NCBI RefSeq assembly: GCF_016469335.1
Contig: NZ_CP059888.1
Span: forward strand, 558,001-622,000
DNA from: Flocculibacter collagenilyticus
GTDB taxonomy: Bacteria > Pseudomonadota > Gammaproteobacteria > Enterobacterales > Alteromonadaceae
Reading direction: 5' to 3'
Length of the DNA stretch: 64,000 nt
Below the pieces are notes generated by a model. The model was not told the DNA's origin. It made no database searches and saw only the letters and a list, made by a program, of their open reading frames with translations. Shown here in pieces: positions 42,251-51,683 of the stretch (positions are counted from its first letter, which is position 1; every line of letters begins with the position of its first letter). The position numbers were made by a program, and so were the translations under genes.

Positions 42251-43165
42251 ATGACCGATTTAACCACGCACAAATCATCTCGTAGAAGACTACAAATAGC
42301 ATTAATGCTGACTTGCACGTTTATGGTTATTCAATTGTTGGGTGCGTATTTTTCTAATTCACTGGCAGTATTAGCTGATGCCAGTCACTTGTTTGTTCAT
42401 AACAGCTCATTATTTATTGCCTTGATAGCATCTTATTTAGCCGTAAAAATCGCCCATAACTATTCTGATGGTTTTCGAAGAGCAGAACTGACCGGAGGAT
42501 TAATTAACGCGATTTTATATTTATTAATCAGCGGTATTATTTTGTGGGAAGGAGGGGAGCGGTTGTTCGCTCATCAACATGGCGATCACCATGAAGTAAA
42601 CACATTTCTAATGTCTACCATCTCTGGTGTTGGGTTTTTATTTCACACCGCTGCCGCGTTTGTGCTTTATAAAGGGCGCAACGAAAGTATTAATGTGTAC
42701 GCGGTATTTTTGCATACCTTTTTTGATGTGCTGTCTACTGTGATTACGTTCGTATCGGGAGTGGCAATTCATTACACCGGCTGGGCTGTAATTGACGTGA
42801 TGTCGAGTATGCTCATTACGTTATTCGTGCTATATACCGGTATCAAATTGCTGTATGGATGTGTCACTGGCTTGTTAAAAAGCGATCAACGGATACCACC
42901 GATTGGTCGAATAGAAAGTATTATTAAAACGGTAGAGCATATTGGTAGTGTGCATAACCTTTATGTGAAAAATGCAGATGGTAAAGTGTATTTTGGTGCA
43001 CATATAGTGCTAAAAGGAACTTGCACAAAAGAAAAGCATGATGAATTGTGTCGTTACGAAGTAGAAACGCTATTAAAAGAGCGGTTTAATATTGAACATA
43101 GCGTGTTACAAATTGAGGCTGCACCAACGAATGGATCTGAGCAGTGTAACGCACAGCACCATTAA
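42251..43165 (+). CDS. CDF-family metal cation efflux transporter
   Basis: A 304-residue cation diffusion facilitator with six membrane helices and a cytoplasmic C-terminal domain (about residues 215-295). A His-rich loop between helices 3 and 4 (HQHGDHH, about 108-114) suggests zinc. The transport site in helix 5 is H155-x3-D159 as usual, but helix 2 reads H46-x3-H50 where ZitB-type zinc transporters have H-x3-D, so one acidic ligand is replaced by histidine (CAT at 42398-42400). Layout resembles ZitB; the ion preference may differ. It stands alone between pyrE and convergent slmA. Confidence 0.9.
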   Translation: MTDLTTHKSSRRRLQIALMLTCTFMVIQLLGAYFSNSLAVLADASHLFVHNSSLFIALIASYLAVKIAHNYSDGFRRAELTGGLINAILYLLISGIILWEGGERLFAHQHGDHHEVNTFLMSTISGVGFLFHTAAAFVLYKGRNESINVYAVFLHTFFDVLSTVITFVSGVAIHYTGWAVIDVMSSMLITLFVLYTGIKLLYGCVTGLLKSDQRIPPIGRIESIIKTVEHIGSVHNLYVKNADGKVYFGAHIVLKGTCTKEKHDELCRYEVETLLKERFNIEHSVLQIEAAPTNGSEQCNAQHH

Positions 43166-43187
43166 CTTCAGCATTATAACCAGTGAA

Positions 43188-43223
43188 AGGTGCTATACAC
43201 ATAGTGAATATGGGTTAGCACCT
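43188..43223. terminator. Inverted repeat between convergent genes
   Basis: AGGTGCTA (43188-43195) and TAGCACCT (43216-43223) form a perfect 8-bp stem with a 20-base loop in the gap between the CDF gene and slmA. A short T-run (ATTTTG) follows a few bases later on the + strand. A terminator is probable but not certain. Confidence 0.45.
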
Positions 43224-43253
43224 GCTCATTTTGTCAGTAGTAAACTTGGCTAA

Positions 43254-43841
43254 CTAGTTCCAGCTAAGCTCTATTGCTTTCCATTGTTCGGCAAAGTTTT
43301 CTAATGGGCTACGTTTAAATTCAGAACGAACAAATTGATTAATTCTGCCTTCAACATAAGCCAGTAAAAAGTTTGCAAACTGCGCTTCATCTACTGTAAA
43401 GGTTTTGCTTTCTCGTAACTTTCGCTCACGCAGCACTTGCTTAAGCTGAGTTTCTAACTTGTCGAATAATGCTGCAATTCGATCTCGTAAACGATCTTGC
43501 TCACCCATTAGTGCATCACCCGTTAAAATACGACTAATGCCCGGGTTCTTTTCAGCAAAACCCAGAATTAATTGCATAATTTGGTAGATGCGATTAATGG
43601 TGGTTTTTTCCTTTTCAAGGATCATATTAATGCGAGATAAAAGGCTATCTTCAATAAAGTCGATTAGTCCTTCAAACATCCGAGCTTTACTCGGAAAATG
43701 ACGATACAAGGCCGCCTCTGATACACCAACCTGTTTGGCGAGGGCGGCGGTAGTGATGCGTTGGCCATGGCTTGTTTCAAGCATGGTAGCTAAACTTTGT
43801 AAAATATCTTCTTTACGGTTACTGCGTTTATTTGCTGGCAT
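43254..43841 (-). CDS. slmA: Nucleoid occlusion protein SlmA
   Basis: A 195-residue TetR-fold protein that, when bound to specific chromosomal sites, disassembles FtsZ polymers over the nucleoid. The helix-turn-helix ([22 protein letters not shown], split here as [12 protein letters not shown] and PSKARMF) is at about residues 28-50, and the C-terminal [12 protein letters not shown] is typical. Two ATGs are adjacent (43844 and 43841); the second sits at better distance from AAGGA. It is 9 bases downstream of dut. Confidence 0.96.
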   Translation of the reverse strand: MPANKRSNRKEDILQSLATMLETSHGQRITTAALAKQVGVSEAALYRHFPSKARMFEGLIDFIEDSLLSRINMILEKEKTTINRIYQIMQLILGFAEKNPGISRILTGDALMGEQDRLRDRIAALFDKLETQLKQVLRERKLRESKTFTVDEAQFANFLLAYVEGRINQFVRSEFKRSPLENFAEQWKAIELSWN

Positions 43842-43850
43842 CATACATCC

Positions 43851-44312
43851 TTATTTTTTACCAGAATGACCAAAGCCACCTTCACCACGTTCCGAGGCAT
43901 CAAAGTTGTTTACTAGATTAAAGCTAGGTTGCACTACTGGCATAAATACTAACTGCGCAATGCGATCACCCACTTCAACAGTAAAGCTTTCATTACCACG
44001 GTTCCATAAAGACACCATTAGTGGGCCTTGGTAATCAGAATCAATTAATCCTACTAAGTTGCCTAACACGATGCCATGTTTATGGCCTAATCCTGAGCGA
44101 GGAAGGATAGTGGCGCAATAGCCAGTGTTTTCTATATGAATAGATAGTCCAGTTGGAATTAAGTGTGTTTCGCCAGGCAGTACTGTTAAAGGCTGTTCAA
44201 GACATGCTCTTAAATCCATTCCTGCTGAACCCGGAGTGGCGTATTCTGGTAATGGGAATTCGTTGCCAATACGTGAGTCAAGAATTTTTACATCAATAGA
44301 ATTTAAACTCAT
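43851..44312 (-). CDS. dut: dUTP diphosphatase
   Basis: A 153-residue trimeric dUTPase that keeps uracil out of DNA and supplies dUMP. All five motifs are visible: [38 protein letters not shown] and the C-terminal [11 protein letters not shown] arm. The order coaBC-dut-slmA on one strand is as in E. coli. Confidence 0.98.
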   Translation of the reverse strand: MSLNSIDVKILDSRIGNEFPLPEYATPGSAGMDLRACLEQPLTVLPGETHLIPTGLSIHIENTGYCATILPRSGLGHKHGIVLGNLVGLIDSDYQGPLMVSLWNRGNESFTVEVGDRIAQLVFMPVVQPSFNLVNNFDASERGEGGFGHSGKK

Positions 44313-44329
44313 AACGATCTATTTTGCCT

Positions 44330-45559
44330 TTATTTTTGGTTATCGAATTGTTGTTTTATCACTTTCATCAGTGACATAGCGAGGGATGTTTTTGAAGCGC
44401 ATGGTAACGAACAGTGCTCGTTCTGCCAAAATACGTTTAATGCATTATTGTCGCTGTTAAAACCTTGCCCTGCTATCGACACGTCATTGGCGCAAATCAT
44501 GTCTAGCTTTTTGCGCTTCATTTTATCTTTTGCGTACTTTTCAACATCTTGCGTCTCGGCTGCAAAGCCAACAGTAAACGGACGGTGCTCAGTTAGCCCT
44601 GCAACAGCTGCAACAATATCTGGATTTTTAACCATCCGCAGGGTGATTTCGTCAGTCGACTTCTTAATTTTTTGATCAGCTATATCTACAGGTCGATAAT
44701 CTGCTACCGCCGCACACGCAATAAAGATATCGCTTTGTTTGGCATGTATTAGCGCTTCATCGTGCATTTGCTGTGCTGACTCAATTGCGATTGCGTTAGC
44801 GTTCACTGGGAGAGGTAATTGAATCGGTCCGTGAATTAAATTAACCTGTGCGCCTAAGTCTAAACAGGCTTGAGCTAACGCAACGCCCATTTTTCCCGAA
44901 CTGTGATTGCTAATATACCGTACAGGGTCGAGCGCCTCGCGGGTAGGACCTGCAGTGATGGTAACGGTTGTGTTGGCTAATAGCTGGGGCGATTGCGTTG
45001 CCTCATCCTGAGCGGTTATTTGCTGTTGGATATGTTCAAGAATTTCAGCAGGCTCCAACATACGACCTGGGCCAATATCACCACAAGCTTGCTCACCTTG
45101 GGCAGGTCCCCAAATATGAAATTGTTTTTGTTGTAATTGAGCTAAGTTATGAACCGTAGCAGGCGCTTTGTACATTTGTTGGTTCATGGCGGGCACTAAT
45201 GCTATAGGAGCATCAGTGGCGAGTATAAGCGTAGTAAGTAAATCATTAGCCATACCTGCGTTAATTCTCGCTAATACATCAGCAGACGCTGGCGCAACCA
45301 CAATTAAGTCGGCCCATTTTGCCAGCTCTATGTGTCCCATTGCCGCTTCGGCGGCAGGATCTAGCAAATCATCAGCAACCGGGTTACCCGATACTGCTTG
45401 CATGGTAAGCGGAGTAATAAATGATTTCGCTGCGCTTGTCATTACTACGCGTACATTTGTCTGGTGATCTTTTAAACGCCTGACAAGTTCCGCACATTTA
45501 TAAGCAGCAATACCACCACTTATTCCAATTAATATATTACGGTTAGTTAACACGCTCAT
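44330..45559 (-). CDS. coaBC: Bifunctional phosphopantothenoylcysteine synthetase/decarboxylase CoaBC
   Basis: A 409-residue two-domain enzyme (Dfp). The N-terminal flavin-dependent decarboxylase (about residues 1-190, with SGGIAAYK and [11 protein letters not shown]) and the C-terminal synthetase (about 205-400, with [23 protein letters not shown] and the CANDVS segment) make phosphopantetheine for coenzyme A. It diverges from radC across a 212-base gap. With CoaE, this window encodes three of the CoA pathway activities. Confidence 0.97.
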   Translation of the reverse strand: MSVLTNRNILIGISGGIAAYKCAELVRRLKDHQTNVRVVMTSAAKSFITPLTMQAVSGNPVADDLLDPAAEAAMGHIELAKWADLIVVAPASADVLARINAGMANDLLTTLILATDAPIALVPAMNQQMYKAPATVHNLAQLQQKQFHIWGPAQGEQACGDIGPGRMLEPAEILEHIQQQITAQDEATQSPQLLANTTVTITAGPTREALDPVRYISNHSSGKMGVALAQACLDLGAQVNLIHGPIQLPLPVNANAIAIESAQQMHDEALIHAKQSDIFIACAAVADYRPVDIADQKIKKSTDEITLRMVKNPDIVAAVAGLTEHRPFTVGFAAETQDVEKYAKDKMKRKKLDMICANDVSIAGQGFNSDNNALNVFWQNEHCSLPCASKTSLAMSLMKVIKQQFDNQK

Positions 45560-45771
45560 AACTTAATGTTAAGCTCTTAAAATGTATTGCCCGCTACCAC
45601 ACTGTAAACTTGGTTAAGCTTGCTTGCACAGTCATGTGCCTAACTAGCAGGAAAACCAAGGCGTACAGCGTAATTTAGCTAACAATAACGAGAAAAAATT
45701 TGCCCATAAGATAACACATTTATAATCAATTGTGCGTCTTAGGATATGGAATTTAATAAAAGGAATTAGCA

Positions 45772-46446
45772 ATGCAAATTACCGCATTACCGCAACACGA
45801 TCGTCCTCGAGAAAAGCTACTAATTAAAGGTGCTCATGCATTAAGTGATGCTGAGTTACTCGCCATTTTTTTACGAACAGGCATTAAAGGCGTAAATGCT
45901 ATTGAGTTGGCAATGCAGTTGCTAGAACAGTTTGGTAGTTTACGCGAACTATTAAGCAGCCCGTATGACAATTTTTGTGAAAAGAAAGGGCTTGGACAAG
46001 CAAAGTTTGTTCAATTACAGGCCGTGATGGAAATGGCTCGTCGTTATTACCATGAAACCCTTGAACGAGAAGACGCGTTAACGTCACCAGATGCGGTTAA
46101 GCAATATTTATCAGCACAACTGCGCGATCAACCGTATGAAGTTTTTGCTTGTATGTATTTAGATAGCCAGCATCGAGTGATTAAATTCGAGCCGCTGTTT
46201 TACGGCACGATTGACAGTGCAGCGGTTTATCCAAGAGTGGTCGTGCAAAAAGTGTTGGAAAAGAACGCAGCAGCCGTGATTTTAAGCCACAATCATCCAT
46301 CAGGTGTGGCTGAGCCTAGTCAAGCAGATAAAGTGATTACACGACGCTTACAGGAAGCACTTAAATTAATTGACGTGAGAGTGCTTGATCACTTTGTAGT
46401 TGGGGACGGAAATATTGTATCATTCGCGGAGCGCGGCTTAATTTAA
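45772..46446 (+). CDS. radC: JAMM-motif protein RadC
   Basis: A 224-residue UPF0758 family member. The N-terminal helix-hairpin-helix-like region (about residues 1-95) precedes a JAMM/MPN+ domain with the zinc motif [14 protein letters not shown] near 172-185, complete with both histidines and the aspartate. The historical role in DNA repair is disputed and the true activity unknown. Position upstream of rpmB is conserved in gammaproteobacteria. Confidence 0.95.
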   Translation: MQITALPQHDRPREKLLIKGAHALSDAELLAIFLRTGIKGVNAIELAMQLLEQFGSLRELLSSPYDNFCEKKGLGQAKFVQLQAVMEMARRYYHETLEREDALTSPDAVKQYLSAQLRDQPYEVFACMYLDSQHRVIKFEPLFYGTIDSAAVYPRVVVQKVLEKNAAAVILSHNHPSGVAEPSQADKVITRRLQEALKLIDVRVLDHFVVGDGNIVSFAERGLI

Positions 46447-46496
46447 TGTGACGTGATTTTATTTCGAACATATTATATTGAATATATTAGGTACAA

Positions 46497-46527
46497 AACG
46501 TGGTGAAAGGAATTTACCTACCACGTT
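46497..46527 (+). terminator. Possible terminator after radC
   Basis: AACGTGGT (46497-46504) pairs perfectly with ACCACGTT (46520-46527) around a 15-base loop. The following bases are AAATTAAG, so a proper T-run is lacking. Confidence 0.4.
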
Positions 46528-46669
46528 AAATTAAGCGTGATGTAATTATTTTTTAGTCAAAAAAGAGTAGCGCTTTTGTGATGAGCAAAAACCTTGCTAC
46601 GCCATAGTCTTAGAGGCTTTAAGGCTGCATTTTTGATAGTAAAAAGATTAAATTAAAAGCAAATAAAGC

Positions 46670-46698
46670 TTGATCTTATAGGCCGTTTCGAGTATAAA
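46670..46698 (+). promoter_or_regulatory. Promoter of rpmB-rpmG
   Basis: TTGATC at 46670-46675 and TATAAA at 46693-46698 with a 17-base spacer, followed by a GC-rich start region (GCGCCC) typical of ribosomal-gene promoters. The leader to rpmB is about 83 bases. Confidence 0.7.
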
Positions 46699-46787
46699 TT
46701 GCGCCCTTTCAAGATTCCCGGGGCGACTTAGTGGGCCATAAGGGTAAAGAATTAGCTTAAGCTGAGAGTAATTGAGGAAAGTTTAAA

Positions 46788-47024
46788 ATGTCTAAAGTTT
46801 GCCAAGTAACAGGTAAGCGTCCAGTGGTTGGTAACAACCGTTCGCACGCGAAAAATGCTACTAAGCGTCGTTTTTTGCCTAACCTACAGAGCCATCGTTT
46901 CTGGGTTGAAAGTGAAAACCGCTTTGTAAAACTACGTCTATCTACTAAAGGTATGCGTGTTATTGATAAAAAAGGTATCGACGCGGTACTAACTGAGATC
47001 CGCGCTCGCGGTGAAAAAATTTAA
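46788..47024 (+). CDS. rpmB: 50S ribosomal protein L28
   Basis: A 78-residue L28 of normal length beginning [16 protein letters not shown], basic throughout. A GAGGAAAG site precedes the ATG. It has its own promoter and is followed 12 bases later by rpmG, the usual pair. Confidence 0.99.
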   Translation: MSKVCQVTGKRPVVGNNRSHAKNATKRRFLPNLQSHRFWVESENRFVKLRLSTKGMRVIDKKGIDAVLTEIRARGEKI

Positions 47025-47036
47025 GGAACCTGAGTC

Positions 47037-47192
47037 ATGCGTGATAAGATTCGTTTAGTTTCTACAGCTGGTACTGGTTATTTTTATACTACTGATAAAA
47101 ATAAGCGTAACATGCCTGAAAAAATGGAAATCAAAAAGTACGATCCTAAGGTTCGTAAGCACGTGATTTTCAAAGAAGCAAAAATTAAATAA
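47037..47192 (+). CDS. rpmG: 50S ribosomal protein L33
   Basis: A 51-residue L33 found by translating the DNA after rpmB: it starts [18 protein letters not shown] and ends [10 protein letters not shown], the normal length and sequence for gammaproteobacteria. It lacks the paired CxxC zinc motifs, so it is the zinc-independent form. AAGGA lies about 8 bases before the ATG. Two hairpins follow the stop. Confidence 0.98.
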   Translation: MRDKIRLVSTAGTGYFYTTDKNKRNMPEKMEIKKYDPKVRKHVIFKEAKIK

Positions 47193-47242
47193 TTAGTGTT
47201 CGTCACTAATTTTTAAAAACCCGGCCTTGGTCGGGTTTTTTG
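47191..47242 (+). terminator. Tandem hairpins ending rpmB-rpmG
   Basis: The first hairpin, AATTAGTG/CACTAATT (47191-47198 and 47204-47211) with a TTCGT loop, starts inside the rpmG stop codon. The second, AAAAACCCG/CGGGTTTTT (from 47215), has a GC core and a T6 run and is a standard terminator. Confidence 0.85.
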
Positions 47243-47341
47243 TTTTTTAAGCCTACATAATGTAGATTAATTACATTGGCTCGCGTAAGCCATAATCATT
47301 TTTTACCATCACTTTATTCATTGAACTAGAACCGAGAGCCC

Positions 47342-47914
47342 ATGATTCGACTTAGTAAGAAAGGTTGGAATAATGTTCTTATATTTTCCATGCTAGCCAT
47401 GATTATGTTATTTAATGGTATGCATAAAAAGATCATGGAAAGTAGTCAGTTAGGAAAAGTGACTGCGGTATTACCTGCTGATAGCTTTATTCTTAAGCTT
47501 GAGTATCCTGGTTATGCAGTTGAACGTATTGGCCAAAGCTGGCGACTCACTAACGTAACACAACCCCCCACAGCAACGCAGCTTGCATTACTTAATGAAG
47601 CACAATTTAGTCAACTTGCACATAATTGGCGCACCTTACAAGCTGAGTTAGTGCAAACTAACGATGAAGAAGATGCGACTGAAAGCACGGTTATTGCTGA
47701 ATTAAGCGAGCAACCTAACTTAGTGATTATTTGGCTAGCGGGTCAAGTACAAGGGGCTGTATATGCCTTATATTCGCATGGCGACTTCGTTTACCTACAT
47801 GACCAACAGCAGCAACGTTGGTTTAAACTAACCCGTTTAGTGCAGTCTCGTTTATTTTTACCTTCACACGCTCAGCTTTTATCGCCGCAATTACCTAATT
47901 CAAATACCGAGTAA
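47342..47914 (+). CDS. Single-pass membrane protein of unknown function
   Basis: I do not recognise this 190-residue protein. A membrane helix spans about residues 11-27, with a basic cytoplasmic start (RLSKKGW) and an extracytoplasmic part of about 160 residues. A segment [12 protein letters not shown] resembles the strand pattern of proteins that carry repeated beta hairpins, but no catalytic motif is seen. A Glu/Asp-rich stretch lies near 104-113. It ends 4 bases before mutM and follows the rpmG terminator, so it is probably co-transcribed with mutM. Confidence 0.78.
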   Translation: MIRLSKKGWNNVLIFSMLAMIMLFNGMHKKIMESSQLGKVTAVLPADSFILKLEYPGYAVERIGQSWRLTNVTQPPTATQLALLNEAQFSQLAHNWRTLQAELVQTNDEEDATESTVIAELSEQPNLVIIWLAGQVQGAVYALYSHGDFVYLHDQQQQRWFKLTRLVQSRLFLPSHAQLLSPQLPNSNTE

Positions 47915-47918
47915 CATT

Positions 47919-48731
47919 ATGCCTGAATTACCTGAAGTTGAAGTCAGCCGACAAGGCATTCAACCGCATATTGAACAAAAAACGATTACGAATATTATCA
48001 TTCGTCAGCCACAGCTGCGCTGGCCAATTCCGCAGGATGTACATTTAGCAAAAAACGAAAAAGTGGTAAGCGTAACGCGTCGGGCTAAGTATTTATTATT
48101 AAATACGGAAAAGGGCAGCATTATTTTGCACTTAGGTATGTCAGGTAAGCTGCGGGTTGTGCCAAGCACTACGCCAGTGCAAAAGCATGATCACGTAGAT
48201 ATCGAATTTGATAATCACTTGGTTTTGCGATTAAACGATCCCCGCCGATTTGGTGCAATGCTATGGCAAGGTGCAGGTGAACCAACTCATTCCGTGATGA
48301 GTAAGCTAGGCCCTGAGCCACTAACAGACATATTCACTGCAGAATATATCTATGATAAGTCGCGTGGGCGTAGCGGCGCGATCAAGCAATTTATCATGGA
48401 TAATGCGATAGTAGTTGGGGTAGGCAATATCTATGCGAATGAATCCCTGTTCAAAGCGGGCATACACCCTAAACGAGCCGCGGGAAAAGTGTCTTTAGCT
48501 CGCTACCAACGTTTAGTCCCGATTATTAAGCAAACACTACAGACCGCGATTCAACAAGGTGGTACCACCTTAAAAGACTTTACTCAGGTAGATGGCAAGC
48601 CGGGATACTTTGCTCAGCAGTTAGATGTATATGGCAGAGGTGGTGAAAAGTGTCACCAATGCGGAGAGACACTTAAAGAAATTCGGTTAGGCCAACGTAG
48701 CACGGTATACTGTGGGCAATGCCAAACTTAA
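47919..48731 (+). CDS. mutM: Formamidopyrimidine-DNA glycosylase MutM
   Basis: A 270-residue bifunctional glycosylase/AP lyase that removes 8-oxoguanine from DNA. The catalytic P2 and E3 follow the initiator (MPELPEVE), the helix-two-turn-helix is at about residues 130-220, and the C-terminal zinc finger has CHQC and CGQC. Length and all key residues are normal. It follows the orphan membrane protein by 4 bases. Confidence 0.98.
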   Translation: MPELPEVEVSRQGIQPHIEQKTITNIIIRQPQLRWPIPQDVHLAKNEKVVSVTRRAKYLLLNTEKGSIILHLGMSGKLRVVPSTTPVQKHDHVDIEFDNHLVLRLNDPRRFGAMLWQGAGEPTHSVMSKLGPEPLTDIFTAEYIYDKSRGRSGAIKQFIMDNAIVVGVGNIYANESLFKAGIHPKRAAGKVSLARYQRLVPIIKQTLQTAIQQGGTTLKDFTQVDGKPGYFAQQLDVYGRGGEKCHQCGETLKEIRLGQRSTVYCGQCQT

Positions 48732-48882
48732 ATCGGTAGTTAATTTACTTATCTTTACGATATAGATTAGATTAAATGACACTTCTTCTTGCAATCTTGG
48801 TTGATTGGTCAACAATATACAATTAAGCGTGCAAGTAACAAGCTGTAAAATGTAAGCTTGAATATATTGGAGTTTAAAAATA

Positions 48883-49743
48883 ATGGAGCTTGAAGAGTAT
48901 ATTAACAATGCAGTGAATGTATTCTCATTACCAGATGCATGCGTTCGCATAAAGTCGTTGATTGATGATGATACCAGCGATATAGAAGATATTGCCGAGG
49001 TGATCAATTATGATCCTGCGCTTACCGCTAAACTATTGCGGTTAGCAAATAGCGCGCTTTATAATTTTCCTAGCCAAGTTGACACCATCGCTAAAGCCTT
49101 ACAGATTATCGGCTTAAAAGGCGTGTATGACTTTGTTATTGCTGACGGGGTTGCGACTGCGCTTAGCAAAGTAGTGACGAATGTGATTGATTTAGATAGA
49201 TTTTGGCAGCAAAGCGTTTTTACGGCACTTGTGTGTAAAAAGCTGGGTGAAGAGTTACGCACAGAAGAACCTGAGCGCCTATTTGTCGCGGGGTTATTAC
49301 ACAACGTAGGTGAATTGGTTGTACTAGAAAGTACACCTGCAACAGCGCTGAACTGCGAAGCGGTTACCGCTGATAACTACCCGTGGCAGGTGCAACAGCA
49401 ACAACTAAATATGACCTACGTTCAGGTAACGGCAGCATTATTAAGTGAGTGGCAATTACCAGAAAAAATCATTACACCTCTCGATACGTTAAGCCGCTTA
49501 TTTTCAAAGCAGCTTGATATTAAAGAGACAGATCAAGAAGCAAAAATCTTATTCGCTGCAGTGCATTTAGCATTATGTGATGTTTATCCAACCGTTTATG
49601 AAGCAAATGATGTCTTGCCTGAGCACTGTTATGCTGATTTATCGGTTGATAAAGATATAGTGAATGATGCGTTAGATTACGCCAATCTAGAAGCATACAA
49701 CATTTTAATGATAATGAATCCAGGCTCTGCCATGGTATTTTAG
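48883..49743 (+). CDS. HDOD-domain protein
   Basis: A 286-residue cytoplasmic protein with an HDOD domain over about residues 15-215: LPDACVRIKSLIDD, the INYDPALTAKLLRLANSALY segment (INYDPALTAKLLR and LANSALY) and LFVAGLLHNVGELV are typical. The metal-binding HD pair of true phosphodiesterases is not intact (HNVGE), as is usual for HDOD proteins, so it is likely a signalling adaptor. It lies directly upstream of mshH with a 31-base gap and may share a transcript with it. Confidence 0.88.
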   Translation: MELEEYINNAVNVFSLPDACVRIKSLIDDDTSDIEDIAEVINYDPALTAKLLRLANSALYNFPSQVDTIAKALQIIGLKGVYDFVIADGVATALSKVVTNVIDLDRFWQQSVFTALVCKKLGEELRTEEPERLFVAGLLHNVGELVVLESTPATALNCEAVTADNYPWQVQQQQLNMTYVQVTAALLSEWQLPEKIITPLDTLSRLFSKQLDIKETDQEAKILFAAVHLALCDVYPTVYEANDVLPEHCYADLSVDKDIVNDALDYANLEAYNILMIMNPGSAMVF

Positions 49744-49774
49744 GCATCATTGCACTCAAAGGGATCTATACCGC

Positions 49775-51673
49775 ATGAGAAAAATCACCGATATTTTATC
49801 TACAAAAGGTAAGTGGTTTTTGATTGCGCTGGCAATAGTTTACTTCGGCATTGGCAATTTATTAATTACTACGATAGCGGGCATTGAACAATATGCGTAT
49901 GCTAAAACGGTAGCGCAGCAACTTGCCGAACGTTATGCAATAATGCCATCAAGTTCTTCTCAATCAAGCTCGCTCATTACACCTACAGTTGCAAATTACT
50001 CGATTCTCGTGGATGGAGAATTAATTTGGCATAAAAGTAATTTGTCTGAATCTGAACAAAGCTTGTCGCTATATCACTTCTCTTTTGACGCGCAAAAGCT
50101 AACTGTACATGTCGCTCTAATTTCACTTTATGCTCAATACAAATGGGTATTTATCAGTTTTAATTTGCTAGGTATAGGGCTTGGTTTGTTAGGCTACATT
50201 TCTGGTAGGCTACTGTTTTTACCAAGCATTTTAAGTTTAAATCGAATTGAAGGGTGGGCGCGTCGCTATTTAAATGAGCCTCAACACCACTTTAAAGCGC
50301 AAAGCGAAGATTTTTTATTAGAGCACGCGCTAGAGAAGCTCGATCAAGCAAAGTACGCTGCACAGTTACATCCTCACACAGTAGATGCTTACATTCGAGG
50401 TCAAACATTTTTAGATAATGATACAGGGATCGGTAATCGTATCTTCTTCGATCATCGTTTAGAAGCATTGCTTAATGAACCTGAAATAGACAGCCATGGC
50501 GCGGTCTATTTAATTCAGCTGAAAGAGTTAGATTTAGTGCAAATGCAAGGTGGCAATGACGAAGTAGAGCAACTCTTAGCTTTGTTTATTAATATCATCG
50601 ACAAATACTTGAAAGATCATCAAGACGCCGTATTTGCTCGGCGCTCTGATTTAGATTTTGCCATTTTAATGCCGCATATCTCGTTGACTGAAGCCGAAAA
50701 GGTGGCAGAAAAATTAGTGCGGTTATGCAATCGATTAAATGTTCCCGAATACGCAGATACTGATAACTTCTTCCACGTTGGTGTCGCCTACTTTCAAGCG
50801 AATGACTTACCTTATCAAGTACTTGCAGAGGCTGACATGGCACTGCGTGCAGCACAGCTTCAAGGGCCTTCCAACTGGTTTATGTACGATAAAGGTGCAA
50901 TTATTAAAGACATGGCAAAAGGCTCGGTGCGTTGGCGTACGGCCATTGAAAAAGCGTTGCAGCGTGAAGCGTTTGTTATGCTGTTTCAACCTGTGATTGC
51001 CATTGAAGACGAGCTGCCGCATCATAATGAAGTATTAGCACGGATGCGTGATGAACATGCTAACCTCGTTAATGCGAGCGTGTTTTTACCGATGGCCCGT
51101 AAGTGCGGTTTAGTACCGCAAGTAGATAAACTGATCATTACAAAAACGATTAAGCTGCTTGAATACGAAGAAGGTTACGTAGAAATGTGCAGTTTTAACT
51201 TACACTGCGACTCGTTAAATAATAAAGAGTTCGTGGATTGGTTAATTGCACATCTAGAAGCGCACCCTAAAGCATGTGAGCGACTGATCGTTGAAATTCA
51301 AGAGTACTACCTTGTTCAGCAGTCAGAGAGCTTAAAATCAATTCTAGCAAGAATTAAAGCGACTAAAGTAAAGCTGCTCGTGGATCATGTTGGGCTGTAT
51401 GTGGTTAACACTCAATACATCAAAGAGCATAATATTGACTATTTGAAAGTGCACCGCTCTATTGTTAGTAATATTGATCAACGTCCTGAAAACCAATTAT
51501 TTATAAGAAGCTTACAAGGTGCGTGCGCGAATACGCAGGTTAAGATCTTTGCGTTAGGCGTAGAAAATGAACAAGAATGGGAAACGCTCAAACAAATTGG
51601 GATCACAGGGGCGCAAGGGCATTATTTTACTGAGCCACTTGAACAGTTTGAGCCGTTTAAAACACGTTATTAG
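49775..51673 (+). CDS. mshH: CsrD-like protein MshH with degenerate GGDEF and EAL domains
   Basis: A 632-residue inner-membrane protein. Two membrane helices (about residues 14-36 and 125-150) flank a periplasmic loop, followed by GGDEF-like (about 210-380) and EAL-like (about 390-630) domains. The GGDEF signature is RRSDLDF and the EAL signature is EVL, so neither cyclase nor phosphodiesterase activity is expected. This matches CsrD of enterics and MshH of Vibrio, which promote RNase E decay of CsrB-type RNAs. Its place at the head of the MSHA locus is the same as in Vibrio. Confidence 0.9.
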   Translation: MRKITDILSTKGKWFLIALAIVYFGIGNLLITTIAGIEQYAYAKTVAQQLAERYAIMPSSSSQSSSLITPTVANYSILVDGELIWHKSNLSESEQSLSLYHFSFDAQKLTVHVALISLYAQYKWVFISFNLLGIGLGLLGYISGRLLFLPSILSLNRIEGWARRYLNEPQHHFKAQSEDFLLEHALEKLDQAKYAAQLHPHTVDAYIRGQTFLDNDTGIGNRIFFDHRLEALLNEPEIDSHGAVYLIQLKELDLVQMQGGNDEVEQLLALFINIIDKYLKDHQDAVFARRSDLDFAILMPHISLTEAEKVAEKLVRLCNRLNVPEYADTDNFFHVGVAYFQANDLPYQVLAEADMALRAAQLQGPSNWFMYDKGAIIKDMAKGSVRWRTAIEKALQREAFVMLFQPVIAIEDELPHHNEVLARMRDEHANLVNASVFLPMARKCGLVPQVDKLIITKTIKLLEYEEGYVEMCSFNLHCDSLNNKEFVDWLIAHLEAHPKACERLIVEIQEYYLVQQSESLKSILARIKATKVKLLVDHVGLYVVNTQYIKEHNIDYLKVHRSIVSNIDQRPENQLFIRSLQGACANTQVKIFALGVENEQEWETLKQIGITGAQGHYFTEPLEQFEPFKTRY

Positions 51674-51683
51674 CCAAGCGCTA

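Larger units (their letters stand above)
46447..46787. other. Gap between radC and rpmB
   Basis: A 341-base stretch. It holds a possible radC terminator (46497-46527), a nested imperfect stem-loop around 46567-46600 of no known role, and the rpmB promoter (46670-46698). No gene is seen. Confidence 0.6.

Noticed and set aside
46567-46600. Nested stem-loop as an L28 leader regulatory element
   Set aside because: It lies upstream of the rpmB promoter, so it would not be in the rpmB transcript.
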